Positions 1 through 6,551 of a stretch of DNA of 53,324 nucleotides are shown here, piece by piece. Each line of letters begins with the position of its first letter. Position 1 is the first letter of the stretch. Made by a program: the position numbers and the translations under genes. This stretch comes from a virus. The notes beneath the pieces were generated by a model. It was not told the origin of the DNA and ran no database searches. It saw only the letters and a program-made list of their open reading frames with translations. The DNA is taken from positions 1 through 53,324 of IMG/VR virus record IMGVR_UViG_3300035670_000280, one strand, 5' to 3'.

Positions 1-99
1 CACGTAGCAGCGTGGCAGTAAGCACCACGTAGCAGCGTGGCAGTAAGCACCACGTAGCAGCGTGGCAGTAAGCACCACGTAGCAGCGTGGCAGTAAGCA
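1..99. repeat. 25-bp tandem repeat, four copies
   Basis: Four head-to-tail copies of a 25-bp unit that begins CACGTAGCAGCGTGGCAG start at 1, 26, 51 and 76; the last is one base short. No gene covers the array. The inner word GCGTGGCAG is shared with the 18-bp palindromes near 7.6-7.7 kb. The copies are identical, which points to recent expansion or active maintenance. The function is unknown; it could be a protein-binding array or a packaging-related site near a genome end. Confidence 0.9.
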
Positions 100-198
100 A
101 AGAGAACAGCTGTATCACCGCCGGCCGTAGAGTGGGGCGGTTGTACTACAGGCGCCTAGCTACTGCTAATGCGACTCAGTCGCAATAGGCCTAGTTTA

Positions 199-255
199 CC
201 CGTACTATGGTGCACCCGTACTATGGTGCACCCGTACTATGGTGCACCCGTACTA
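199..255. repeat. 16-bp tandem repeat, three and a half copies
   Basis: The unit CCCGTACTATGGTGCA occurs three times from 199, 215 and 231, and a fourth copy breaks off near 255. It lies in the non-coding left end (1-424), with no open reading frame of note. The function is unknown. Confidence 0.9.
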
Positions 256-300
256 CACTAGGCGCCCCTTAGGGCTTATGCGTAGCGCATAGTGTGCGTA

Positions 301-410
301 GCAGCCTATGAAAAAACCCCTTAAGAACCGGCCTAGTGCAAGTCCCTTAGGGGTTTGGGTTTATGTAAGTTTATGCTTAAAGAACCGACCTAGTGCAAGT
401 CCCTAAGCCG
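301..410. repeat. Dispersed ~50-bp element, copies 1 and 2
   Basis: Two copies (about 301-351 and 361-410) share the core AAGAACCG, then CCTAGTGCAAGTCCC, then TTAG or TAAG. Two more copies lie at 2755-2865, so the four copies bracket the small-gene block at 0.4-2.3 kb. The spacing and the conserved core suggest a functional site (promoter, processing site or recombination site), but I cannot say which. Copy 1 also forms the terminator-like hairpin listed separately. Confidence 0.7.
311..356 (-). terminator. Hairpin terminator after the leftmost minus-strand gene
   Basis: Read on the minus strand, AAACCCCT (356-349) pairs with AGGGGTTT (321-314), and flanking AAG/CTT bases extend the stem. 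A run of six T residues follows (316-311). It lies about 70 nt past the stop of the 425-1012 gene and so could end the leftmost minus-strand transcript. The loop is long (about 25 nt), and T-rich sequence on the other side leaves a bidirectional role possible. Confidence 0.6.
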
Positions 411-424
411 TGGGGCTTAGCGGC

Positions 425-1012
425 TTAAACGGTCTCTAGAACTTCGCTTAGCGGCTTATCGGAATCATAGGTGGGGCCATCAATAACGGGCGGTAGGTCG
501 GCGTATTCGTGGCTGCCGTACATAGCTTGTTGCCACCTAGCGCTGCCTACGTTGGAGCTGCCCCAAAGCCCCTTAGCGATTATGCGGGCTAGTTCGTCTA
601 GTAGGTCGCGGTAAGGATCGCTACCTAGTTCTAGCTCGGCTGACATAGGCAGGCATGTATCCTTGCCGCCGTGAAAGCGGGCGAGGCGCCATACATAGTA
701 GGCGCGGGTTTCGTCGGGGCGCTTAGAGCGAAGGCTACGAGGTTTACGCCCCTTAGTGGCGCGTACCAGCTCACTAAGGTCGGGCGCGTGATACCAACCC
801 GCACCATCACAGCTAGAGCATTTAAGCCAACGTGAGGGAAAACGCTTATCCTCGGTGGTAAAGCCTTTGCTTAAGATGAATCCGTCGCCTTTGCAGCGGC
901 CGCATTCAAGGATCGCGGGAACGTGCTCGTTAAGCCCTAAGGGGAGTGGGCGCGGCGTAGGCGGCTCCGGCTTAACGGGTTGCGGGGGAAAAACCGTGTC
1001 GTAAGTGAGCAT
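425..1012 (-). CDS. Hypothetical protein with two DnaJ-type CxxCxGxG zinc motifs
   Basis: 195 aa, ATG start in the context CGAAGCTAATG, which recurs at the endolysin gene. Residues 37-44 (CGRCKGDG) and 65-72 (CSSCDGAG) form a pair of CxxCxGxG knuckles like half of the DnaJ zinc domain, so zinc binding is likely. The J domain and client-binding parts of DnaJ are absent. The rest is charged and Pro-rich, with a basic stretch near residues 85-100. Such knuckle proteins occur in phage early regions as small DNA- or protein-binding factors. The specific role is unknown. It is the last gene of the left minus-strand arm, followed by a terminator. Confidence 0.75.
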   Translation of the reverse strand: MLTYDTVFPPQPVKPEPPTPRPLPLGLNEHVPAILECGRCKGDGFILSKGFTTEDKRFPSRWLKCSSCDGAGWYHAPDLSELVRATKGRKPRSLRSKRPDETRAYYVWRLARFHGGKDTCLPMSAELELGSDPYRDLLDELARIIAKGLWGSSNVGSARWQQAMYGSHEYADLPPVIDGPTYDSDKPLSEVLETV

Positions 1013-1056
1013 TAGCTTCGTGGGGTAATTGGTGAATAGTAAGGTAGGCTTAGGGC

Positions 1057-1236
1057 TTAGCGGTGCGGCTTAGTGCTAGTGCCGATGGGCTTAGCGTCAC
1101 GAACTTTAATGTAGAGCCTATAAAGAGAGTCGAACGTAGGGCTCCCTAGTGTATGGGTAGCGAGCTGCGCTGCGATTAAGTCTGCCATAAGTTGCTGTTC
1201 TTCTGTTGTTAGGTTTGGGCGGTGATAAGTAGCCAT
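1057..1236 (-). CDS. Small hypothetical protein, 59 aa
   Basis: 59 aa beginning MATYHRPNLTTEEQQLMADL. The ATG overlaps the TAA of the upstream gene by one base (TAATG), a coupling typical of real phage genes. The middle is helical and amphipathic, and the C terminus is basic. It is below usual length cut-offs and easily missed. I do not recognise a family. Confidence 0.6.
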   Translation of the reverse strand: MATYHRPNLTTEEQQLMADLIAAQLATHTLGSPTFDSLYRLYIKVRDAKPIGTSTKPHR

Positions 1237-1709
1237 TAAGCAGCTTCCTCTGGCTTAGCTTCCTGCTTAGCCTCGCTTTGCTGCTTAGCGTGGCTGAGCG
1301 CAAAATTACGAACGGCGGTGCAATCGAGTGATTCTGCCCAGCCTTCCCATAGGTCTTCTGCTTCATAGTTCCAGCGTACGTTAATACCCTCTTCGATGAG
1401 GCAATACAGACCGGCGGCGAACGGGCCTGATGGCCAGTCACCATCAGCGGAGCCAAAGATTGCGACTAAGGTGGCGATTGCAGCATCATGGTGGAAGTAA
1501 GCCAGCTCGCTGAGATCGCTTGTGTAGATCGGCACGGCGCTATCTATAAGCGAACTTACATCGCCGTTGTAGTCAAGATCATTATGTAGGCAGGGCAGAT
1601 CGCCGCCGTTAGCTACGAAGTATTCGCGCAAAAGGTCGGTTACATCCTGCCAGGCGGATTCGATGATCTCGGGCAAACGGTCGGTAAGCTGAACGGTAGA
1701 GGCGGACAT
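1236..1709 (-). CDS. Hypothetical protein, 157 aa
   Basis: 157 aa, acidic, starting MSASTVQLTDRLPEIIES. It ends in a low-complexity tail rich in Ala, Gln, Lys and Glu (last ~20 residues). It is coupled by TAATG to the 59-aa gene downstream. No family is recognised. A frame on the same strand (1118-1456) overlaps it but has poor protein character. Confidence 0.65.
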   Translation of the reverse strand: MSASTVQLTDRLPEIIESAWQDVTDLLREYFVANGGDLPCLHNDLDYNGDVSSLIDSAVPIYTSDLSELAYFHHDAAIATLVAIFGSADGDWPSGPFAAGLYCLIEEGINVRWNYEAEDLWEGWAESLDCTAVRNFALSHAKQQSEAKQEAKPEEAA

Positions 1710-1768
1710 CGGTTTAGTAAGTGGAAGGGTAAGAGGGTGGGGGCTTAGTGGTTCGGCAGCGGGGTTAA

Positions 1769-2293
1769 CTAAAACCCGATTGTGTGGGCGTAGGGTTCTT
1801 CCTGCCCTGTAACTATTGCTGCAGCGGTCTGCATAGAGCGGATGCGATTATCTAGGGCGGCGGGAATGTAGGCGCAAGCTTGACGGCTTAGCTGGCGGAT
1901 TACGTCTAGGAAGTGGTCGTAGGATTCGCGCTCGGTTGTTGCGTTTGTGCCGTCTAAGCAGCAGGCCCATAGGGATTCGTGGCTTAGTAGAACACCGCTG
2001 CAGGCAACCTCCACCATCAGGCCTAGGTGCCAAAGGTTGGCGGAATCTTGCGCGGCGAATAGGCCGGGAGAATCCTCGCGGGTTGTCCAGTCGCTAAGCG
2101 AGGCATCATGATCGGTGGCGGCACGGGCCAGCAAGCTAAGCGGGCCAGCGGTGGCGATTGTCCAGTAGCGATCCCGCTCGTCTAGGGGCAGGAGATCGCG
2201 GACGGTCTGCCAGGTAAGGCGATCCAACGCAAAGGTGAAGAGGTCGGCAGGCTCCGTAGGGAGAGGGGCGCACACGCGGATCAGTTCAGGCAT
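1769..2293 (-). CDS. Hypothetical protein, 174 aa
   Basis: 174 aa, start ATG in the context GCCTTATG, with no Shine-Dalgarno. The sequence is Leu/Ala-rich and mostly helical, with no membrane segment or metal motif that I can see. It is the first gene after the 630-bp repeat region when read on the minus strand, so a promoter for this block should lie in or near that region. No family is recognised. Confidence 0.65.
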   Translation of the reverse strand: MPELIRVCAPLPTEPADLFTFALDRLTWQTVRDLLPLDERDRYWTIATAGPLSLLARAATDHDASLSDWTTREDSPGLFAAQDSANLWHLGLMVEVACSGVLLSHESLWACCLDGTNATTERESYDHFLDVIRQLSRQACAYIPAALDNRIRSMQTAAAIVTGQEEPYAHTIGF

Positions 2294-2525
2294 AAGGCAA
2301 CGGTGCTAAGGGGCAGCGGGGGCTTAGCCCGCTTGCACCGAACAATAGGCCCTAGGTGGGCAGCGGGGAATAGGTCGCGGCTTAGGCGTTAGCAAACCGT
2401 AACAATCGCAATAAGCCGCGCTGCAGCTGCGTTTATTGATTCGCAATAGGGGGCGGTGTTGATTCGCAATAGGCGGTGCGGGGGCCTGGCTGTTGATTCT
2501 CAGTAGACTGGCGGTGTTGCGAAGC

Positions 2526-2640
2526 AATAGGCGGCGTAGCTGAGTCGCAATAGGCGGCGTAGCTGAGTCGCAATAGGCGGCGTAGCTGAGTCGCAATAGG
2601 CGGCGTAGCTGAGTCGCAATAGGCGGCGTAGCTGAGACGC
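2526..2640. repeat. 23-bp tandem repeat, five copies
   Basis: Five copies of a 23-bp unit that begins AATAGGCGGCGTAGCTGAG start at 2526, 2549, 2572, 2595 and 2618. The last copy changes GAGTCGC to GAGACGC, the word that founds the next array. The inner word GAGTCGCAATAGGC recurs in diverged form at about 176-189 and 2448-2485. Confidence 0.9.
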
Positions 2641-2695
2641 AGGTGAGACGCAGGTGAGACGCAGGTGAGACGCAGGTGAGACGCAGGTGAGACGC
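2641..2695. repeat. 11-bp tandem repeat, five copies
   Basis: Five perfect copies of AGGTGAGACGC follow the 23-bp array directly. 11 bp is about one helical turn, so a protein bound to each unit would sit on one DNA face. The word GAGAC recurs at 3177, 3740, 7275, 7436 and 7661-7686. Confidence 0.9.
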
Positions 2696-2754
2696 AAGAG
2701 CGCCTAGTGAGACGCGCAGCGCAGCACCTAGCACGTAAACAAGCACCTATAAGC

Positions 2755-2865
2755 CGCGCAGCTTATGTGAAAAAACGCCTAAAGAACCGTATGTGTGCAA
2801 GTCCTAAGACTGCGCGGCTTATGCGAAAAAGCCGTATAAAAACCGGCCTAGCCCAAGTCCTAAGT
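2755..2865. repeat. Dispersed ~50-bp element, copies 3 and 4
   Basis: Two direct copies about 56 bp apart. Each has GCGC(A/G)GCTTATG, then GAAAAA, then AAAACCG or AGAACCG, then CAAGTCCTAAG. They match the two copies at 301-410 in order and spacing of words. The pattern gives a 62-codon open frame on the plus strand that is probably an artefact. Confidence 0.7.
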
Positions 2866-2924
2866 TTCTGCGCTAAGCAGCCTGGGACGAGATAACTTAA
2901 AACATTTTAACTTAGCTACTCAGG

Positions 2925-3185
2925 CTAAGTTCCACCAAGACTTAGCGGCCTAGACATAACGCACACGTGCCTGTCGCGGTAGTAACTTACCCAGTCGGCA
3001 CGGCAGAGGTCAGCAAGGGATTTTGTGGGGAAGCTGTATTCGGACCAAGGTTGCGTGGGGGTGGCGGGGTATTGGATTTTGAAGTGGAAGCCGGATGAGG
3101 AGGGGCGGACGCGGGTGATGATGGCGCAGCCTGGGTTAAGGGCGACGGCGGCGGCGGAACTGCAACGTGGAGGCGTGAGACTCAT
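2925..3185 (-). CDS. Small hypothetical protein, 86 aa
   Basis: 86 aa from ATG at 3185 (MSLTPPRCSS...). A longer form from 3221 would overlap the upstream gene by about 30 nt. The ATG lies in GAGACTCATGAGTCTC-like sequence six bases after the upstream stop. The centre (FHFKIQYPA through SFPTKSLADLC) resembles the neighbouring 60-aa protein in its Trp/aromatic-strand-helix pattern, suggesting an old duplication. The function is unknown. Confidence 0.55.
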   Translation of the reverse strand: MSLTPPRCSSAAAVALNPGCAIITRVRPSSSGFHFKIQYPATPTQPWSEYSFPTKSLADLCRADWVSYYRDRHVCVMSRPLSLGGT

Positions 3186-3192
3186 GAGACTC
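3177..3192. repeat. 16-bp inverted-repeat partner (left) with nested start codon
   Basis: GAGACTCATGAGACTC, whose exact reverse complement lies at 3740-3755. On the minus strand the copy holds the ATG of the 86-aa gene; the partner at 3740-3755 holds the ATG of the 72-aa gene. Both copies are themselves near-palindromic. They could be operators that overlap translation starts. Confidence 0.75.
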
Positions 3193-3373
3193 AGTTTGCG
3201 GAGACAGGGCCGCTTAGCCACTCGATGGCAGACCAGTTAGCTAGGAAGGCTGCAGCGGCTTCCTGTTTAGCTTCGGTGAAGCTGACAGCGTGGATGCAGT
3301 GGACTGTGTTGGTTGCTTTAATTTGAAACCAGTAGCGCTGAAGTGAAGCAACAGGCGGATTAGATGCTGACAT
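3191..3373 (-). CDS. Small hypothetical protein, 60 aa
   Basis: 60 aa, ATG at 3373 in the context CTTACCTATG. It has a strand-rich start (YWFQIKATNTVHCIHAVSF) followed by a helix (EAKQEAAAAFLANWSAIEWL), a layout seen in many tiny phage proteins. It belongs to a run of four closely packed minus-strand genes (3748 to 2925). The function is unknown. Confidence 0.6.
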   Translation of the reverse strand: MSASNPPVASLQRYWFQIKATNTVHCIHAVSFTEAKQEAAAAFLANWSAIEWLSGPVSAN

Positions 3374-3387
3374 AGGTAAGGGGCAGC

Positions 3388-3522
3388 TTAGCGCTTAGCG
3401 GGGCGGACGAGGGGTTGGGTGCCGCTATGAGTTGGCTGAGACTGCAGGCCGAGGTCGCTTACGAGGACGGCGAAGAAGCTGGATGTAAGCAGGGTGCAGA
3501 AGATGTTGGTGAGGGTTTGCAT
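3388..3522 (-). CDS. 44-aa peptide with hydrophobic N terminus
   Basis: 44 aa beginning MQTLTNIFCTLLTSSFFAVL. Residues 6-22 are hydrophobic, like a signal peptide or single membrane anchor, and the C terminus is basic (RPAKR). It fits exactly between two genes, 7 nt after one and 14 nt before the next, which supports it as real. It could act at the host membrane. No family is recognised. Confidence 0.5.
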   Translation of the reverse strand: MQTLTNIFCTLLTSSFFAVLVSDLGLQSQPTHSGTQPLVRPAKR

Positions 3523-3529
3523 GGGTGAT

Positions 3530-3748
3530 TTAGAGGTGAATGTCGAGGCTTACCAGGTAGCGGTGTTGTTTGGTGGAGTAGCTGGAGATGTCGAGGGAGG
3601 ATACGTTTACGGCATTGATGCGCAAGGACGTGGAATCGCTGAAAGCTTCGAGCAGCTGCTCAATGTCGGAGGCGAGCTGGAATTTGGCGGCGCGTAGATC
3701 GTCGAGGTCCATAAGGGGTAGGGTAAGCGGACTGGGGATGAGTCTCAT
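3530..3748 (-). CDS. Small hypothetical protein, 72 aa
   Basis: 72 aa from ATG at 3748; an in-frame ATG at 3712 (MDLDDLRAAKFQLASDIEQL) would give 60 aa and has the CCTTATG start context common here. It is predicted to have an N-terminal helix followed by beta strands (LRINAVNVSSLDIS, HRYLVSLDIHL). A plus-strand frame over the same bases is less protein-like. No family is recognised. Confidence 0.55.
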   Translation of the reverse strand: MRLIPSPLTLPLMDLDDLRAAKFQLASDIEQLLEAFSDSTSLRINAVNVSSLDISSYSTKQHRYLVSLDIHL

Positions 3749-3755
3749 GAGTCTC
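3740..3755. repeat. 16-bp inverted-repeat partner (right)
   Basis: GAGTCTCATGAGTCTC, the exact reverse complement of 3177-3192. It encloses the start codon of the 72-aa gene on the minus strand. The pair flanks about 550 bp that carries the small-gene cluster. Confidence 0.75.
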
Positions 3756-3809
3756 AGCCCCTAGGTGGCCACGCAACTTGATGGCGTGGCAGCTTAGCAG
3801 CGCCGCAGC

Positions 3810-4550
3810 CTAGGGCTTCAAACTTATGGCCCAGCGGGGGGCACGGGAATTGGAGCCGAGGTCTTGTTGTCTGGCGAGGGAGTTGAGTTTGACGGTTAGG
3901 CCGTCGCAGGGGAAGGGGAGCGTGTCGCGGCTGAGGCAGAAGGCGGCGAAGGTGGTGAGTACGTCGTCGGGGGTCTCGCAGAGGAGGCCATCAAGGACGG
4001 CGAAGCCGGCGCACTTGAGCCACTGCAGAGCGTCGAGCTGAGTGGCGATGGAGTCCACACCGCTTAGCTCGAAGGCGAGCATGGTGAGTTTGAGGGGGTC
4101 GTGCAGACCTTTGCGGCGCAGGGCGGCGGCGCAGGCGTTACGGGTGGGGTGCTTGGTGGTGTCGTCCGGTTGGAGCTGGGCGAGGGCCATGGCCTCGCAT
4201 CGGATTTCGATGCGACCCGAGCTTACGCCGGGGAGGTCGAGGATGATGCCGGAGCGCAGGGCGGCGTCGGTGCAGTCGCGCCCGCTGCGCAGGTGGGCGT
4301 GGCTGAAGCGTCCGTCGAGGTAGACAAGGTTGACGCTCACGCCGTCTGCTTTGAGCTGGATGGCGTAGGGGCCGGGGTTGCTATCGAGCCAGTCGGTGGG
4401 GTCTGGGGGGCAGTCGAGGCTGAGCAGTGTGGTGAGTGGGGGCAGGGCGTTAGGGGCTAAGCGGGTGAGGGCGTCGAAGGCTTTGTCGGACATAAGGGGT
4501 AGGCCTGCGCGGTAGGCGGCGTCGGCTAGGCGGATAAGGGGTGTAAGCAT
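3810..4550 (-). CDS. NAD+-dependent DNA ligase, adenylation domain only
   Basis: About 246 aa from ATG at 4550 (a GTG at 4571 is possible). It matches the nucleotidyltransferase core of LigA-type ligases. The motif I lysine lies in IQLKADG near residue 67, with IEIRCEAMA (motif III; the usual Gly is Cys), an RNACAAALRRKG segment like the LigA PRNAAAGSLRQ stretch, PCDGLTVKLN (motif IV) and RWAISLKP (motif V), where the protein stops. Part of the N-terminal NMN-binding (Ia) subdomain is visible (MSDKAFDAL). The OB-fold, zinc finger, helix-hairpin-helix and BRCT parts of the usual ~670-aa enzyme are absent. It probably seals nicks in replication or recombination; with no OB domain it may need a partner or may only adenylate. 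It lies with nuclease and SSB genes. Confidence 0.85.
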   Translation of the reverse strand: MLTPLIRLADAAYRAGLPLMSDKAFDALTRLAPNALPPLTTLLSLDCPPDPTDWLDSNPGPYAIQLKADGVSVNLVYLDGRFSHAHLRSGRDCTDAALRSGIILDLPGVSSGRIEIRCEAMALAQLQPDDTTKHPTRNACAAALRRKGLHDPLKLTMLAFELSGVDSIATQLDALQWLKCAGFAVLDGLLCETPDDVLTTFAAFCLSRDTLPFPCDGLTVKLNSLARQQDLGSNSRAPRWAISLKP

Positions 4551-4658
4551 TGGTGCTAAGGGATGTGACACGGTGCAGTGTAGCAGGTTGCTTAAGCGGG
4601 GGTGTAAGGGGTGTAAGAAAAATTTGCGTAAGGCTAGGTGGTGTGATTGCTACGCAGC

Positions 4659-5351
4659 TTAGCGTAGCGCTTTGGCCAGTTCTTCGCCTAGCAGCTTAGG
4701 GAGGCGTTGTTGGGCGAGGCGCTGGCTGATGCCGTAGAAGTCGAAGGGAGTGCTGACCTGTGGGGGGCGGTCGAGCAGGGCGAATAGGAGGTAGGCGGAG
4801 CGGCCACGGCGCTTGTAGATGCCTGGGGATAGGAGGCCGCCTGGGGAGCCGTTGGGGAGGGCAAAGATGTTAGAACCCTTGGTTTGCAGGCCCCTTAGGG
4901 TTTCTTGGTATTGGCTAGGGAGCATGTTGCCGTAGCTGTTGCGGCGAACCTCGCGGCCCTGGGCGTAGGCGACAGGGAATTTGTTGGTGATGCCCGCTTT
5001 GCTTAGGCCTCTGCCGAAGCGGGTGGTATAGGCGGTGTTATCGGCGCTACCGCGATCAGCAGGGTAGATGTAGGAGGCGGGGGAGTTGCCCTTAGAGCCT
5101 TCGGGATTGATAAATAGGCGTAAAGCTAGGCTGCTGTTCTCTTCAATAATGTTTCTATCATAACGTGGTGAACTAAGCGTAAAGCTTACGGGGTTCTCAA
5201 AGCGGCCTGCCATCTGGAGGCCCAGGTGCTGTTGGGCCTCAAAACCGAAGCGCTGCAAGGACCGCTTAGCGGCGTATTTGATCTGTGTGCCTTCTAGCGC
5301 GTTCAGCCTACGGAAGATGCGCTCAACGTCGAATTCGATTGTGCGAGCCAT
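4659..5351 (-). CDS. Lambda gpZ-like minor tail (tail completion) protein
   Basis: 230 aa. The N-terminal helix with an Ala/Arg-rich segment (KYAAKRSLQRFGFEAQQH), the middle with basic strands, and a C-terminal ending RLPKLLGEELAKALR resemble phage minor tail protein Z, whose end reads RLPKELGYALQHQLR in lambda. gpZ-type proteins act at the head-proximal tail end during completion. In lambda order Z sits between FII and U; here that slot (43.4-44.0 kb) holds another protein and this gene is among early genes on the left arm. The family call is by eye and moderately sure. Confidence 0.6.
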   Translation of the reverse strand: MARTIEFDVERIFRRLNALEGTQIKYAAKRSLQRFGFEAQQHLGLQMAGRFENPVSFTLSSPRYDRNIIEENSSLALRLFINPEGSKGNSPASYIYPADRGSADNTAYTTRFGRGLSKAGITNKFPVAYAQGREVRRNSYGNMLPSQYQETLRGLQTKGSNIFALPNGSPGGLLSPGIYKRRGRSAYLLFALLDRPPQVSTPFDFYGISQRLAQQRLPKLLGEELAKALR

Positions 5352-5387
5352 AAGCTGCGCTGCCGCGAGGCCCTGGGTACCTAGAGG

Positions 5388-5564
5388 CTAGGAGGCGTGA
5401 GTGTCAAGGGCGGGGGCTAGGGCGTAGCAGGTGCCATCACTGTTGCGTAAGGAGGCGACGTGGGTGTAGCCGGTGTCCCGAGTGAGCCAGCGGAGACACA
5501 CTGCGCGATTGGGGCATTGGTCATCGTGACAGCGGCAGATGTCGTTGAGGAGGCGAGGAGTCAT
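5388..5564 (-). CDS. Cys-rich small phage protein, 58 aa
   Basis: 58 aa starting MTPRLLNDICRCHDDQCPNR. Cysteines at 10, 12, 17 and 23 with a His at 13 suggest a small zinc site. The ATGA overlap with the stop of the nuclease gene shows coupled translation. Proteins with this CRCHDxxCPxRxxCLRW pattern occur in many unrelated phages, to my knowledge without a known function. It is too short for common gene callers. Confidence 0.65.
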   Translation of the reverse strand: MTPRLLNDICRCHDDQCPNRAVCLRWLTRDTGYTHVASLRNSDGTCYALAPALDTHAS

Positions 5565-6394
5565 GGAGTAGTAGGTGCGGTAAGGGTTTGGTGCAGCGCG
5601 TCGAAATACTTGTTGCAGCGCTCTAGGTAACGCGATTCGGCACCGCGTACCTCCAACGCGCTTAGTTCGCGCACGTCCGGCTTACCGGCGCGGCGTGCTA
5701 CGACAATTAGGCCGCCGATTGCTTGAATGCCGGTGAGGTGGCGTAGGCCGAGGCTGTATGCGCCGATTTGATCGGTGTAATCGGTAAGGAGTTCTTCGGA
5801 ACGTTTGTTGAAGGATGTTTTCCAGTCTGCTACGAAGGGTCCCTTGCCTCTGTAGTCGATAAGAGCGTCGCAGGTTCCGGCGAAGCCTGCAGGATGATGC
5901 ACGCTAAACTCAATGGCGTGGATTGCGGTTACGTTTTCGCTTATCCAGCCGAGTAAGCCGCGTCGGTAACCAGATGCGCTAAGTCCGACTTTGGGGACGC
6001 TTGGAAGCACTTGGGTAAGCGCCCACTTAGTGAGTGGAGCGGGGGCGCGGCCTAGGCCGTCAGGTTTGACGTACCAGGAGTTGCGCTTCTTAGCGGTTGA
6101 GTCGGCCATGCGCTTGGCGGTGCGCAGCAGGTACTCGGCGCAGTTGTGTGTGAGGGTGCCGCGCTGTGCTGCGGTGTCGCGTTCTTGGGCGGCACGTTCT
6201 TCGCCTAGGCGGGCGGCCCATGCCTCTATCACAGCTTTGCTAAGGCTCGTATCTTTAAGGATGCGCGTAACGCTATGGTAAATTTCGCCCTGCTTATCGT
6301 GGTAGATGCGGCCACCCGGATCGCTTACATCGTCGCGCTCCAGCTGCCACTTGGCGAGGTGCTGCAGTGCTTCCTGCGGGTCTGTAAGGGGCAC
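5561..6394 (-). CDS. PD-(D/E)XK exonuclease, RecB/Cas4 type
   Basis: About 277 aa from GTG at 6394; TTG codons at 6409 and 6430 are alternatives, but 6430 would lie in the terminator upstream. The catalytic core is visible: RGTLTHNCAEYLL (helix with the RecB-type His), GFAGTCDALIDY, then VADWKTS (the D-x-K pair) and DYTDQIGAYSLGL (QxxxY). RecB/Cas4-like phage nucleases resect DNA ends for recombination or degrade host DNA. Its place next to ssDNA-binding protein and ligase supports a recombination role. It is coupled (ATGA) to the 58-aa Cys-rich protein. Confidence 0.8.
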   Translation of the reverse strand: MPLTDPQEALQHLAKWQLERDDVSDPGGRIYHDKQGEIYHSVTRILKDTSLSKAVIEAWAARLGEERAAQERDTAAQRGTLTHNCAEYLLRTAKRMADSTAKKRNSWYVKPDGLGRAPAPLTKWALTQVLPSVPKVGLSASGYRRGLLGWISENVTAIHAIEFSVHHPAGFAGTCDALIDYRGKGPFVADWKTSFNKRSEELLTDYTDQIGAYSLGLRHLTGIQAIGGLIVVARRAGKPDVRELSALEVRGAESRYLERCNKYFDALHQTLTAPTTP

Positions 6395-6428
6395 TGCATA
6401 ACGAATCAACTTATGTGAGTATAAGCAC

Positions 6429-6462
6429 AAAAAAGGGATAAGTGCAATAAAGCACTTACCCC
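6429..6462 (-). terminator. Rho-independent terminator after the SSB gene
   Basis: Minus-strand reading: GGGGTAAGTGC, loop TTTATT, GCACTTATCCC (11 bp with one G-U pair), then six T residues. It lies about 90 nt past the SSB stop and before the nuclease gene. It therefore separates the highly needed SSB from downstream genes, which need read-through or a promoter in 6395-6430. Confidence 0.88.
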
Positions 6463-6551
6463 CTAAGCGTACTTCATGCCTAGGAAAACCTAGGCTGTAA
6501 ATCTGAGCGCTAAGCGGTTTGTATTGAAACGCCTACCTAGCGCTTAGGGGC

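Larger units (their letters stand above)
2294..2924. other. Non-coding repeat-rich interval
   Basis: No convincing gene in 630 bp. It holds scattered TTCGCAATAGG words (2445-2490), a 23-bp array, an 11-bp array and two copies of the ~50-bp dispersed element. Open frames on either strand here are products of repeat translation. Near 2890-2915 there is an AT-rich stretch (AACTTAAAACATTTTAACTT) that could hold a promoter. Confidence 0.7.

Noticed and set aside
1118-1456. 112-codon minus-strand frame overlapping two other genes
   Set aside because: Basic, low-quality translation that overlaps the better supported 157-aa and 59-aa genes.
2526-2695. CRISPR-like array
   Set aside because: Repeats are directly adjacent with no spacers and no cas genes.
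2324-2746. 140-codon open frame on the minus strand
   Set aside because: It translates the 23-bp and 11-bp arrays into repeated peptides; no start context and no protein character.
2707-2895. 62-codon plus-strand frame of basic peptide
   Set aside because: Comes from the two direct copies of the 50-bp element; an isolated plus-strand gene here is unlikely, though not excluded.
3826-4460. Plus-strand frames opposite the ligase gene
   Set aside because: Arg/Ala/Gly-rich shadows; the ligase motifs on the minus strand are decisive.
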